DNA of 41,361 nt from Paraplanobispora siamensis (GCF_016863175.1 NZ_BOOJ01000082.1:1-41361); one strand, 5' to 3'; shown: positions 5,993 to 14,372, counted from the stretch's first letter. Made by a program: numbers and translations. Notes: generated by a model from the sequence alone, not told the origin.

Positions 5993-7207
5993 TTACAGGG
6001 AGTCCGGAATCAGAGCCTGCTCATCGGGCCGAAAAACAAGAATATTCTTCACATATGAATCCACGGCGGTCGGCAGCCCGACGTCGTTTCCCGCCGCCTC
6101 GGACAGGTACCACCGGTGGTCGAGGACCTCGTGGAAGAGCTGGGCCGGTTCCAGCTTGTGCCGCAGCTCCTGCGGGACCGCCTCGATCGTCGGCTGGAAC
6201 ACCTCGGCCAGCCAGCGGTGCGCCACGATCGCCTCGTCCTCGTGGCGCAGGCCGTAGGAGACCCTGAAGGAGTCGAGGTCGTTGAGCAGCCGCCTGGCCT
6301 GGTTCTCCTCCACGTCCAAGCCGGTCAGGCGCAGCAGCCTGCGCTGGTGGTGACCGGCGTCCACGACCTTGGGACGGACGATCAGCCGGCCGGTGCCGGC
6401 CTTGCGGCGCACCATCATCTCGGCGACGTCGAAGCCGAGCCGGTTCAGCCGCCGGATCCGCTGGTCGATCATGTGCCAGTCGACCTCCTCGATGATCTCG
6501 TCGGAGGTGAGCTCGCCCCACAGCCGGTGGTAGCGCGAGCAGACCGAGTCGGCGACCTCCTCGGGGTCGATGGAGGAGTGGAGCAGGCCGCCGGCCTCCA
6601 GGTCGAGCATCTCGCCGTAGATGTTGGTGTGCGCGACGTCGATGTCGTGCAGCCGCTGGCCCTCGCTGATCATCGGATGCAGCTCGCCGGTCTCGGCGTC
6701 GACCAGGTAGGCGGCGAAGGAGCCGGCGTCCCGGCGGAAGAGCACGTTCGACAGCGAGCAGTCGCCCCAGTAGAAACCGCTCAGGTGCAGCCGGACGAGC
6801 AGTACGGCCAGCGCGTCGAGGAGCCGGTTGAGCGTCTCGGGGCGCACGGTCCCCGACATCACCGCCCGGTAGGGGAGCGAGAACTGCAGGTGCTGGGTGA
6901 TCAGCGCCGAGTCCAGCGGCTCACCGGCCGGGGTGGTGCGGCCGGTGACCACGGCCACCGGCTCCACCGAGGGGGTGTCCATCCGGCTCAGGTCCCACAG
7001 CAGGCGGTACTCCCGCTTGGCGAAGTGCTCGCTGATCTCCTTGATCGCGTACACCTTGCCGGACAGGCGCGTGAAACGCACCACGTGCCGGGAGATGCCG
7101 CGGGGCAGGGAGACGATGCGGTGCTCCGGCCACTCCTCCAGCGGGATGTCCCAGGGAAGGCGGATCAGGTCCGGGTCACTCGGGGCGCCGGTGAGTTGCA
7201 GAGGCAT
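5993..7207 (-). CDS. DUF4032 protein with kinase-like N-terminal domain
   Basis: A 404-residue soluble protein. The N-terminal half is a kinase-like fold. It has VYAIKEI with Lys56, a helix Glu66 (HFAKREYRLLW), a catalytic-loop-like GFYWGDCSLSNVLF (Asp149, Asn154) and a DFG-like LVDAETGE (Asp170). All key residues are kept, so it may be an active small-molecule or protein kinase. The C-terminal half (about 250-385) is the DUF4032 region with LRLTGLDVEENQARRLLNDL and the YGLRHEDEAIVAHRWL segment. It starts 3 bp after the stop of a class II aldolase gene and is probably translated with it, which points to sugar or lipopolysaccharide-like metabolism. Substrate not known. Confidence 0.88.
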   Translation of the reverse strand: MPLQLTGAPSDPDLIRLPWDIPLEEWPEHRIVSLPRGISRHVVRFTRLSGKVYAIKEISEHFAKREYRLLWDLSRMDTPSVEPVAVVTGRTTPAGEPLDSALITQHLQFSLPYRAVMSGTVRPETLNRLLDALAVLLVRLHLSGFYWGDCSLSNVLFRRDAGSFAAYLVDAETGELHPMISEGQRLHDIDVAHTNIYGEMLDLEAGGLLHSSIDPEEVADSVCSRYHRLWGELTSDEIIEEVDWHMIDQRIRRLNRLGFDVAEMMVRRKAGTGRLIVRPKVVDAGHHQRRLLRLTGLDVEENQARRLLNDLDSFRVSYGLRHEDEAIVAHRWLAEVFQPTIEAVPQELRHKLEPAQLFHEVLDHRWYLSEAAGNDVGLPTAVDSYVKNILVFRPDEQALIPDSL

Positions 7208-7210
7208 GGG

Positions 7211-7858
7211 TCAACCCTCTCGGACCGGGAAGACGGGCGGGTGGAAGGCGCGCTCGACGACGGCCGCGAGCTGCTGGTCGGTGAGCACCCGGGGTTCGCC
7301 CACGGACTTGGCGCGCACGTAGACCTCGCACAGCCACTCCAGCAGGCGGGTCGCCTCGAAGGCCTTGTCGAGGTCCGCGCCGACGGTGACCCCGCCGTGG
7401 TTGGCCAGCAGCGCGGCCTGCCTGTCCTTCAGCGCGGCCCGTACGGAGGCCGCCAGCTCGGGGGTCCCGTAGGTGGCGTAGTCGGCGACCCTGACGGTGC
7501 CGCCGAGCAGCAGCGCGTTGTAGTGGACCGGCGGCAGCTCGTCCATGGTGGTGGCGACCACGGTGGCGAAGACGGAGTGGGTGTGCACGACGGCCTGGGC
7601 GCCGGTGGTCGTGTAGATCGCCAGGTGCATCGGCGTCTCGGAGGAGGGCTGCAGCTCGCCCTCCACGAGATGGCCCTCGACGTCGACGACCGGGCAGGCC
7701 TCGGGCTCCAGCCGGTCGAGGGGGACCCCGCTGGGGGTCACCGCGACCAGGTCGCCCGAGCGGATGCTCAGGTTCCCCGCGGTCCCGACGACCAGGCCCG
7801 TCTCGGCGGCCCTGCGGCCGTAGGCGCACAGCAGCCGACGCTGCTCGACCAGCAACAT
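7211..7858 (-). CDS. Class II aldolase/adducin-family protein (fuculose-phosphate aldolase-like)
   Basis: A 215-residue zinc aldolase or epimerase. The phosphate loop GTAGNLSIR (25-33), the TPSGVPLDRL segment, Glu74 in SSETPMHLAIY, zinc ligands His92 and His94 in VHTHSVFATV, and His154 in ANHGGVTVG are all present, so the active site is complete. The family splits sugar 1-phosphates (L-fuculose-, L-rhamnulose-phosphate) or acts in methionine salvage. The precise substrate cannot be read from the sequence. The reading frame is open far upstream, but the ATG chosen gives the normal family length and follows a TTTGGGG ribosome site. It is the first gene of a two-gene operon with the DUF4032 gene. 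Confidence 0.92.
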   Translation of the reverse strand: MLLVEQRRLLCAYGRRAAETGLVVGTAGNLSIRSGDLVAVTPSGVPLDRLEPEACPVVDVEGHLVEGELQPSSETPMHLAIYTTTGAQAVVHTHSVFATVVATTMDELPPVHYNALLLGGTVRVADYATYGTPELAASVRAALKDRQAALLANHGGVTVGADLDKAFEATRLLEWLCEVYVRAKSVGEPRVLTDQQLAAVVERAFHPPVFPVREG

Positions 7859-7970
7859 GCCCCAAACGTAGGGCGTTGGGATAATTCGTGGCAAATGCCG
7901 AGAGTCACCCCGGATCGGTCCGGGCGCGGCGCGGTTTGTCGCCCGGGTGCCGGCGTGATCTGCTGGGGGG

Positions 7971-8264
7971 ATGGACCTGCTTGATGACTCCGAGGTACGG
8001 CGGCGGCTGGACGAGGCGCCCGAGTGGCGGCGCGAGGGTGACGAGATCCGCCGGACCGTCAAGGCCCCCGACTTCCCGACCGCGATCCGCATCGTCGACG
8101 AGATCGCGGTCGAGGCCGAGAAGCTCAACCACCACCCCGACATCGACATCCGGTGGCGCACCCTGCACCTGGCGCTGACCACGCACGACAAGGGCGGCCT
8201 GACCGGCCTGGACTTCACCCTGGCCGCCCGCATCGACGAGATCGCCGCCGCCAACGGGGCGTGA
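7971..8264 (+). CDS. 4a-hydroxytetrahydrobiopterin dehydratase (pterin-4a-carbinolamine dehydratase)
   Basis: A 97-residue protein of normal family length. It dehydrates 4a-hydroxytetrahydropterin to quinonoid dihydropterin, recycling the cofactor of aromatic amino acid hydroxylases. The diagnostic EKLNHHPDIDIRWRTLHLALTTHD block carries the active-site His54, His55, Pro56 and the His72-Asp73 pair (shown here in parts: EKLNHHPDIDI, then RWRTLHLALTTHD). No aromatic hydroxylase is nearby, as is common in actinobacteria, where the protein may have another role. It is divergent from the aldolase gene, with about 110 bp between the starts. Confidence 0.95.
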   Translation: MDLLDDSEVRRRLDEAPEWRREGDEIRRTVKAPDFPTAIRIVDEIAVEAEKLNHHPDIDIRWRTLHLALTTHDKGGLTGLDFTLAARIDEIAAANGA

Positions 8265-8382
8265 GGGGACCGGCCGGGCGGCGCCGGCCGGGGAGGCGCG
8301 AATCTTTTCTGAAACACTGAGTGTAGCCGTGTGACTACTGGTTAGAGTGGGGCGTCCTCGCTTCACTGACCTAGGAGATGCG

Positions 8383-8949
8383 ATGCGCCTCCCCGTGGTT
8401 CTCTCCGCTCTCGCCCTGCTCGCGGCGGCCTGTGGCGGTGGCCAGGAGGCGGCGCCCCCCGCCGCGCACGCCGTCCCCGAGGCGCCGCCCGGGGTCAAGC
8501 TCGTCGGAGGCGGTCAGCTCGGAGCGCCCGCGGCGGGGGGCGCCGCGATCGCCTACGACAGGAAACTGGTCCCGTCCGGCGCGTCGGCGCACGTGACGGC
8601 CGAGTCGGGGGCGGTCCTGGCCACCTCGACGGTCACGGTCGAGGGCTTCCTTCCCCGCCGGACGTACGGCGTGCACCTGCACACGAAACCGTGCGGTCCC
8701 AAGCCCGACGACTCCGGGCCGCACTACCAGCACGCGCACGACCACGCCAGCGCCGACAACGAGGTGTGGCTCGACTTCACCACCGACGCCCAGGGCGCGG
8801 CCACCGCGACGGCCAGGCAGGACTGGGCGTTCCCGCCCGACAGGGCGCCGCGTTCCATGGTGATCCACGCCGAGCGCACGAAGGCGGCCGGGGCCAAGGC
8901 GGGCTCGGCCGGCCGCCGGATCGCCTGCGTCACCCTCACCGGGGGCTGA
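8383..8949 (+). CDS. Cu-Zn superoxide dismutase-like lipoprotein
   Basis: A 188-residue exported protein. It has a short signal peptide and lipobox-like LLAAAC with Cys17, then a Pro/Ala linker. The SOD core shows copper-ligand motif GVHLH (His98, His100), Cys104 in TKPCG, a His-rich stretch GPHYQHAHDH (114-121), Asp131, a late VIHAE His162, and a GSAGRRIACV end with Cys182 that would disulfide with Cys104. The order fits periplasmic Cu-Zn SOD, but the zinc-loop spacing is unusual, so activity is not certain. The ATG chosen follows AGGAG; an upstream in-frame GTG lacks a site. Probably surface-anchored oxidative-stress defence. Confidence 0.85.
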   Translation: MRLPVVLSALALLAAACGGGQEAAPPAAHAVPEAPPGVKLVGGGQLGAPAAGGAAIAYDRKLVPSGASAHVTAESGAVLATSTVTVEGFLPRRTYGVHLHTKPCGPKPDDSGPHYQHAHDHASADNEVWLDFTTDAQGAATATARQDWAFPPDRAPRSMVIHAERTKAAGAKAGSAGRRIACVTLTGG

Positions 8950-9070
8950 CCCCTCGCCGCCCCGGCGGCCACCCGCTCCGGCGCCGGCTCGTGCCCTCCT
9001 CGGGGGAGGGCATGATCCGGCGCCGTGTTCTTCTCCTGCCCGGCCGCGGGTGCCCCCGGGGCAGCCGGCC

Positions 9071-9556
9071 TCAGTGCCTGAAGAGTTCGTACAGGACGCC
9101 CATCTTGTCGGGCCGTGCCACCAGCAGGATCAGGGCGAGCGTGACAATGGGATCGAGCGCGGCATCGCCGGCCGTTCGCAGGGTGCGGACGGTGGAGCCG
9201 GGGTCGGAGTGCTCCCGGGCCTGCAGAACGTCGTACTCGCCGACGGTCACCGCGAAACGCAGCCTCGTCCGGAGTCGCGGGCGGTGAACGCGGTATTCCT
9301 GTTCCCACAGCCGCACGGTGTTCCCGCGGCGCTCACCCACCTGCTGCCCGCGTGCGGACAGCAGCGGTTGTCCCCTGTTGAAGTCGACCAGCAGGCGCGG
9401 TTCGTCACCGGCCCGGTCGGCGCCGCCCAGTACGGCCTGGCGGCCACGGCCACCCGGTACGGAGAACGCCTTCGCCGTCCCGTCGTCGGTGCCGAACGTC
9501 GAGCCGAGCAGCGAGATCATGGCCCTGCCCGGCCGTAACCCGTCAGTCGTGGTCAT
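9071..9556 (-). CDS. Hypothetical protein
   Basis: A 161-residue protein that I do not recognise. It has no signal peptide. There is a PRLLVDFNRGQPLLSARG strand pair, a cluster of basic and aromatic residues (RLWEQEYRVHRPRLRTRLRF) followed by AVTVGEYDVLQARE, and a hydrophobic C-terminal segment DPIVTLALILLVARPDKMG (about 135-153) that could be a membrane anchor or buried helix. Codon bias fits a real gene. It lies on the same strand as the upstream methyltransferase with about 95 bp between them, so the two could be co-transcribed. No function proposed. Confidence 0.6.
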   Translation of the reverse strand: MTTTDGLRPGRAMISLLGSTFGTDDGTAKAFSVPGGRGRQAVLGGADRAGDEPRLLVDFNRGQPLLSARGQQVGERRGNTVRLWEQEYRVHRPRLRTRLRFAVTVGEYDVLQAREHSDPGSTVRTLRTAGDAALDPIVTLALILLVARPDKMGVLYELFRH

Positions 9557-9651
9557 CGCCGGATCATCCTGTCATCTCCGGTGTCCCGGCGCCGGGCCGA
9601 CCGTGACCCCGTGCACCGATCCCGGCCACGACGCCCTGCTCCGTCGGCGGG

Positions 9652-10332
9652 TCACCGCGGCTGTGAACGGCCTCCGTCGAGGTTCCCGCAGGCACGTCGC
9701 GCGGAGAAGAACGCGACGGCGCCGTCACGGTCGACGTCGACGTCGTCGAGGCCGGCCGCGGAGAGCCAGGACGACAGCTCCCCGGCCGTCCCCACGGTCG
9801 CGAACGGCCCGGCCCGGCGGAACAGAGAGATGATCGCGTCCTGCCGCCGGCCGCCCCCGCGCACCACCGAGGTGCCCCGCAGCCGCCCGCCCGGCCGCAG
9901 GACACGGGCCATCTCCGCCAGGGCCGCCGGCGGATCGGGGAAGCAGTGCAGGCCGAAGTAGCTGAGGCACAGGTCGAAGGAGCCGGCGGGGTGGGGCAGC
10001 GCGGTCACGTCCCCCCGCAGGAAGACGATGTCCCGCAGCCCGTGCCGCGCCGCGTTGGCCCGTGCCCGCCCCATCATCACGGGGGACAGATCGAGCGCCA
10101 CGTAACGGTAGGAGCCCTCCTGCGGCAATCCCCGGAAGGCGATGCCTCCCCCGCAGGGGACATCGAGCACGCGCCCGCCGTCCACGAGCGTCCGCAGTTC
10201 CTCGATGCCGCGGTAGAACGGCCGCAGATCCGCGCCCCACAGCAGCCTGCCGCCGGCCATGCCGATCCGCTCGCGCTCGGCCCCGGCGTCGTAGGCCACA
10301 GCCGTCAACCAGGCACGTCGCCAATGAGTCAT
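9652..10332 (-). CDS. Class I SAM-dependent methyltransferase
   Basis: A 226-residue Rossmann-fold methyltransferase. Motif I is VLDVPCGGGIAF (55-66), the acidic residue at the end of strand 2 is Asp81 in VALDLSP, motif II-like GDVTALPHPAGSFD (107-120) and the post-motif MARVLRPGGRL (141-151) are all clear. It fits the Methyltransf_11/25 group (UbiE-like, small-molecule methylation). The N-terminal helix (AVAYDAGAERERIGMAGGRLLW) probably caps the substrate. The substrate is unknown. It is divergent from a histidine kinase gene, and its promoter region carries a hexamer repeat. Confidence 0.9.
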   Translation of the reverse strand: MTHWRRAWLTAVAYDAGAERERIGMAGGRLLWGADLRPFYRGIEELRTLVDGGRVLDVPCGGGIAFRGLPQEGSYRYVALDLSPVMMGRARANAARHGLRDIVFLRGDVTALPHPAGSFDLCLSYFGLHCFPDPPAALAEMARVLRPGGRLRGTSVVRGGGRRQDAIISLFRRAGPFATVGTAGELSSWLSAAGLDDVDVDRDGAVAFFSARRACGNLDGGRSQPR

Positions 10333-10354
10333 AGCCCGACTTCTCCCGCCTCAC

Positions 10355-10384
10355 CGCCAACGTCAACGTCAACGTCAACGTCAA
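10355..10384. repeat. Hexamer tandem repeat in a divergent promoter region
   Basis: Four perfect copies of CGTCAA plus one variant (CGCCAA) in a row. Read on the minus strand this is TTGACG repeated, each copy resembling a sigma-70 -35 box. It lies 23-52 bp upstream of the methyltransferase start. A slippage-prone array at this place could alter promoter strength. Confidence 0.85.
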
Positions 10385-10497
10385 CGAGATGCCCCCTCTC
10401 CCGGCGTCGTACGCCGCAGCCGTCGGCCGGGCACGGGCCGGTCGTATGACCCGGGACAGAGGCGGGCGTCCTACCGTGGGCAGATGCCGGATGATCT

Positions 10498-11730
10498 ATG
10501 AGGCGATACCTTCCCATCATGAAATGGGCTGGACGGCGGCTCGACGGACAGACCATCACCGATGCGGTGGTGGCGGTCATCGTGGCGCTTCTCATCAGAT
10601 ACGCCATCGTCGATCCACCGGGACCGTCCTCCACATGGCCCGCCTGGTCGGCGTGGCCGACAGCGGCGGTGCTGAGCCTGCCGATCGCGCTGCGGCGGCA
10701 CCGGCCGCGGGCCGTGCTCGCTCTCGCGTGCGCCGCGGCCGTGTCGGCGACCGTGACCGGCGCCGTTGCGGCGGGCGCGATCTGGCTGTCGTTCGTCCCC
10801 ACCGCGCTCGTGCTGTACGTGGTGGCCTCCACCGCCTCGGTCGCGTGGTCGGCGGCGGCCCTGGCGGCCTGCCTGTCCGCCGCGGTGACCGCGATCCTGG
10901 TCTTCTACGCGCAGGTGTTCCCCGGCCTCGCACCCGCGGCCACGCCCAGCGAGATACCGCCGGCCTGGCCGATCGAGATCGGCGTGACCGGTGTGCTGCT
11001 GAGCGCGGCGTGGGCCGTCGGGGCGGTCGTGCGCTGGAAGCGGGAGACCACCTCCCGCCTCGTCCGCCACCGCGCCGAGTCCGCGGTGACCGACGAACGG
11101 CGGCGCATCGCCCGGGAACTGCACGACATCATCGGCCACAGCATGAGCCTGATCACGGTCAAGGCCACCGTCGCCAACCACGTCGCCGACACCCGCCCGG
11201 AGGAGGCGCGCGCGGCGCTGGCCGTCATCGAGCAGACCAGCCGGAGCACGCTCACCGAGATCCACCGGGTGCTCGGCCTCCTGCGCGCCGAGGGCGAGCC
11301 CCAGCAGGACCACATGCCGGTGCCCGGCGTGGCGGACCTGCCCGAGCTGGCCGGCCACGCCCGCTCGGCCGGGGTCGAGGTGGACCTGACCGTCCGCGAA
11401 GAGGCCGTGCTGTCTCCCGCGGTCGCGATGTCGGTGTACCGGATCGTGCAGCAGGCCCTGACCAACGTCGTCACCCACGCGGGCCCCACCCGCTGCTCGG
11501 TCACCGTGGACATCGGCGGCGGGGAGGCCGTGATCGAGGTCGTCGACGACGGCCCCCGCCACGGCCGCCCGCCGCGGACGGTCCCCGGCGGACACGGGCT
11601 GATCGGCATGCGCGAGCGGGCCAGGATGTACGGGGGCACGTTCAGCGCCGGGCCCCGGCCCGAAGGGGGCTTCCGCGTCTCGGCCAGCCTGCCGTACGGC
11701 CCGAACGGCACCGTGACAGGAGCACTGTGA
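10498..11730 (+). CDS. NarL-type two-component sensor histidine kinase
   Basis: A 410-residue membrane kinase. Residues 20-180 hold about five hydrophobic spans with very short loops and no large sensor domain. The HisKA_3 dimerisation helix ERRRIARELHDIIGHSMSLI carries phospho-acceptor His209. The ATPase domain has the N-box region (IVQQALTNVVTHAG), a VVDDGP G1 box and a GGHGLIGMRERARMYGG G2 box (about 360-376). The response regulator gene follows 24 bp later, so they form a pair. Sensors of this type often answer to envelope stress or antibiotics, but the signal is not evident here. Confidence 0.95.
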   Translation: MRRYLPIMKWAGRRLDGQTITDAVVAVIVALLIRYAIVDPPGPSSTWPAWSAWPTAAVLSLPIALRRHRPRAVLALACAAAVSATVTGAVAAGAIWLSFVPTALVLYVVASTASVAWSAAALAACLSAAVTAILVFYAQVFPGLAPAATPSEIPPAWPIEIGVTGVLLSAAWAVGAVVRWKRETTSRLVRHRAESAVTDERRRIARELHDIIGHSMSLITVKATVANHVADTRPEEARAALAVIEQTSRSTLTEIHRVLGLLRAEGEPQQDHMPVPGVADLPELAGHARSAGVEVDLTVREEAVLSPAVAMSVYRIVQQALTNVVTHAGPTRCSVTVDIGGGEAVIEVVDDGPRHGRPPRTVPGGHGLIGMRERARMYGGTFSAGPRPEGGFRVSASLPYGPNGTVTGAL

Positions 11731-11754
11731 CCTGGGCACCGTGACCTGAGCATC

Positions 11755-12513
11755 GTGAGGTTGGGCATCGACGAAGTGAGAAGTGACGACGTGAGCAGCG
11801 ACATGAACACCGGCACCGCGCAGCAGGACCCGAACGACCCCTCATCGCCCGTCCGGGTCCTGCTCGCCGAGGACCAGGTCCTGGTCCGCGACAGCTTCAA
11901 GGTCCTCATCGGCGCCACACCGGGGATGACCGTCGTGGGCGAGGCGGGCACCGGCGCCGAAGCGGTGCTCCTGGCCGGTCGGCACCGGCCCGACGTCGTC
12001 CTCATGGACGTGCGCATGCCCGACATGGATGGCATCGAGGCGACCAGACGCATCTGCGCCGACCCTGCCACCGCCGGCACGCGCGTGCTGATCCTCACCA
12101 CGTTCGATCTGGACGACTACGTGTACGCGGCGCTGCAGGCCGGCGCCAGCGGCTTCCTCCTCAAGAGCGCCACCGCGAGCGAACTGCTGGCCGCCATCCG
12201 CATCGTCGCCTCCGGCGAGGCGCTGCTGGCGCCCACCGTCACCCGCCGGCTCATCTCCGAGTTCCTGAACGGCCCCCGCCCCGCCCAGGTCGTGCGCGAC
12301 CTCGGCGAGGTCACCCAGCGCGAGCGCGAGGTGCTCGCCCTCATCGGCAGGGGCATGTCCAACTCCGAGATCGCCGAGCACCTGCACCTCACCGTCGGCA
12401 CGGTCAAGACCCACATCGGCCGCCTCCTGGCCAAACTGCAGGCCCGCGACCGGGCCCAGCTGGTCATCGCCGCCTACGAGGGCGGGCTCGTCACCGGCCA
12501 GTCATCGCGGTGA
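11755..12513 (+). CDS. NarL/LuxR-family response regulator
   Basis: Up to 252 residues. The receiver domain begins at VRVLLAEDQVLVRDSF and has phospho-acceptor Asp85 in VVLMDVRMPDMDG (numbered from the GTG start used here). The switch residues are in LILTTFDLDDY and FLLKSAT (Lys). The LuxR-type HTH is at about 188-245 (LTQ-equivalent VTQREREVLALIGRGMSN, then IAEHLHLTVGTVKTHIGRLL). The first 30 residues are unconserved; GTG at 11791 or ATG at 11803 are equally plausible starts and would give 240 or 236 residues. It is the cognate regulator of the kinase just upstream. Targets are not visible. Confidence 0.95.
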   Translation: MRLGIDEVRSDDVSSDMNTGTAQQDPNDPSSPVRVLLAEDQVLVRDSFKVLIGATPGMTVVGEAGTGAEAVLLAGRHRPDVVLMDVRMPDMDGIEATRRICADPATAGTRVLILTTFDLDDYVYAALQAGASGFLLKSATASELLAAIRIVASGEALLAPTVTRRLISEFLNGPRPAQVVRDLGEVTQREREVLALIGRGMSNSEIAEHLHLTVGTVKTHIGRLLAKLQARDRAQLVIAAYEGGLVTGQSSR

Positions 12514-12578
12514 CCACTCGCCGGTCGGCCGTCCCGGTAGCCGGTCAGTCGTCGCGGTGACCGGCCACCGGACGCGGA

Positions 12579-12643
12579 CGGCCGCGACGCGGGGAGCGTC
12601 GCGGCCGCGGAGCCGGTCCGGCCGCCTTTGAAAGGGAGGCCGG
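12579..12643. terminator. Two hairpins between convergent genes
   Basis: CGGCCGCGACGC/GCGTCGCGGCCG (12579-12590 with 12596-12607, loop GGGGA) is a perfect 12-bp stem. A second stem, CCGGCC-CC/GG-GGCCGG around TTTGAAA (12618-12643), follows. They separate the response regulator from the convergent beta-lactamase-fold gene and probably terminate both. Confidence 0.65.
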
Positions 12644-12664
12644 GTCACCTTCCGGAGGGGCCGG

Positions 12665-14035
12665 TCACCTCTTCTTCGAGGCGAGGGCGAACGCCCCCCG
12701 GTCGAGGGCGAGCAGTTCGGGGGCGGCGACGGCCTCGTCGATCAGCTTGGTGGAGTCGTTGGTCAGCGAGGTGACGACGTAGGTCCTGCCGTCGGCGGAG
12801 CGGGCGAGGAAGGCCATGCTCAGAACGCCCGCCTCCGAGCCGCCCTTGGCCCACACGAGCGGCCACTTCTTGCCGTCGAGCCCGAGGCCGAGGTCGTTGG
12901 CGGACATGACCTCGTGCAGCGTCCTGCTCTTCATCGACAGCAGCCCGGCGAAGGCCTGGCAGACGTCACGCGGCGAGCCGAACCACTCGATCGTGTGGAT
13001 CTCCCGGGGCGTGGTCCACGGCTCGAGGCCCTCGAAGGACTGCTTGGCCACGGTGTTCCTCAGGTAGGCGCGCTTGCCGGCGGTGCCGAGGAAGAGGTAC
13101 TTGCGGGCCTGCTCCGGATAGTTCACCGCCTTGAGCAGGGCCCACTCGCGCGTGGTGAGGAAGGGGGTGTTCCGCTCGACGTCGCCCGACCACTGGCGGA
13201 CCTTGGCCTCGACGGCCCTGCGGCCCACCGTGTGGATCAGGATGTCGGTGGCGGTGTTGTCGCTGATGGCGATCATCAGCTTGGCGGCCTCGCGGACCGT
13301 CACGGTGCTGTTGTCCGGGCGCTCGTGCAGCCCGCCGTCACCCGGAGTGCCCGGGACCTTCCACTCGGGCTTGACCGTGAGCTCGGTGTCCCAGCGCAGC
13401 CTCCCGTCGCGGATCTTCTCGGCCACCGCGCCCAGCACGTAGACCTTGAAGATGGAACCCAGCGGTTGCGACTTGTCGGCGGCCACGCCGTGGACGGTCT
13501 TGCACCGGCCCCGGGAGCCGACCTCCGCGGCGAGGAAGCCGGTCTCGGGGGCGACCTTGCCCAGCCGGGCGTCGAGCTCGGCCCAGCTTCCCGGGGCGGG
13601 CCGCTCGGGCGGGAGCACCCCGAGCTGGTTGATCCTCCCGTTCCCGTCCACGGCGACGCGGATCACGAACTCCTGCCCGCCGAGCCTTCCCGTACCGGCC
13701 AGGGCGGTGGGCGTGACCTGGGTCAGCTTCTCCAGGGTCAGGCCCTTCACCTGGGCCAGGAACTGGTTGAAGCCGGCGACGGTCAGCTGCTTGAGATAGT
13801 CGGCGTTGACGTGCTCGGCCAGCTCGCTCTCCGCGAGCGGCGCCCGGTTCGGCGCGTCGAGGAACCAGCGCAGCTGCCTGCCCGCCGGGCTGTCGGGGAT
13901 CTCCGGGGCGGTGACGACGGCCGGAGCGGGAGACGCGGCCGCCGCGTGCCCCGCGGCGGCGAGAGTCGTCACGGGGAGGGTCGCGGTGAGGAGGGCCAGG
14001 GCCAGAAGGCGGGTCGGCCGGGACGGCAGTCGCAT
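12665..14035 (-). CDS. Exported serine hydrolase with class A beta-lactamase fold (LpqF/ORF12-like)
   Basis: A 456-residue secreted protein with a Sec signal (about 1-34, AAAGHAAAAS). Residues 45-140 form a small NTF2/ketosteroid-isomerase-like domain (LAEHVNADYLKQLTVAGFNQFL...). Residues 155-456 are the serine-hydrolase domain with SIFK (Ser194, Lys197), SDN (258-260) and KGGS (397-400) in place of KTG. No ExxxN omega-loop motif of true class A beta-lactamases is evident. The two-domain layout matches mycobacterial LpqF and Streptomyces clavuligerus ORF12, not a resistance enzyme. Likely envelope or esterase role; substrate unknown. The upstream gap carries a large inverted repeat. Confidence 0.88.
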   Translation of the reverse strand: MRLPSRPTRLLALALLTATLPVTTLAAAGHAAAASPAPAVVTAPEIPDSPAGRQLRWFLDAPNRAPLAESELAEHVNADYLKQLTVAGFNQFLAQVKGLTLEKLTQVTPTALAGTGRLGGQEFVIRVAVDGNGRINQLGVLPPERPAPGSWAELDARLGKVAPETGFLAAEVGSRGRCKTVHGVAADKSQPLGSIFKVYVLGAVAEKIRDGRLRWDTELTVKPEWKVPGTPGDGGLHERPDNSTVTVREAAKLMIAISDNTATDILIHTVGRRAVEAKVRQWSGDVERNTPFLTTREWALLKAVNYPEQARKYLFLGTAGKRAYLRNTVAKQSFEGLEPWTTPREIHTIEWFGSPRDVCQAFAGLLSMKSRTLHEVMSANDLGLGLDGKKWPLVWAKGGSEAGVLSMAFLARSADGRTYVVTSLTNDSTKLIDEAVAAPELLALDRGAFALASKKR

Positions 14036-14091
14036 ATGAAGCTCCTTGTCGATCTCGATGTCGTGGTCTCGCGGCGCCGCCGGCCCCCGGG

Positions 14092-14163
14092 CCGGTCCTC
14101 GCGGGCTCCGGGTTCCGGATGGCTCCCGTCATCCGGAGGGGGATCGGAGCCCGCGAGGACCGG
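14092..14163. repeat. Nested inverted repeat in a 337-bp gene-free gap
   Basis: In the gene-free gap 14036-14372, an 18-bp arm (14092-14109) is perfectly complementary to 14146-14163. A second perfect 8-bp hairpin lies inside it (TCCGGATG at 14114-14121 with CATCCGGA at 14130-14137). The outer stem extends imperfectly through CCGGG/CCCGG. It lies 57 bp upstream of the leftward beta-lactamase-fold gene. It could be an mRNA leader structure, a protein site or a leftover of a small mobile element. Nothing else is recognised in the gap. Confidence 0.85.
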
Positions 14164-14372
14164 TCGGCTCCCGGGGACGCGGCGGGCCGGCGGGCTCTGC
14201 GAGCCGCGGGGCGGGCGGTTCGCCGATGTCCGCTGCCCCTTCTCCGAACCTAGGAACCACCGGAACGGCGCGGTACCCGGCGAACCCCCGTCCTTCGGGG
14301 TGCGGCAAACTGCACCGGGTGTGCGGACAACCTCATAGACGGCGCGGCCCGCGGCAGGTCACGCTGCCGTCC

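Noticed and set aside
6116-7984. 622-residue rightward frame opposite the DUF4032 and aldolase genes
   Set aside because: Low-complexity shadow of the two real leftward genes, rich in Gly, Val, Arg and Gln, with no domain.
12665-14035. Antibiotic-resistance beta-lactamase
   Set aside because: Two-domain layout and no evident omega-loop Glu fit LpqF/ORF12-type proteins better.
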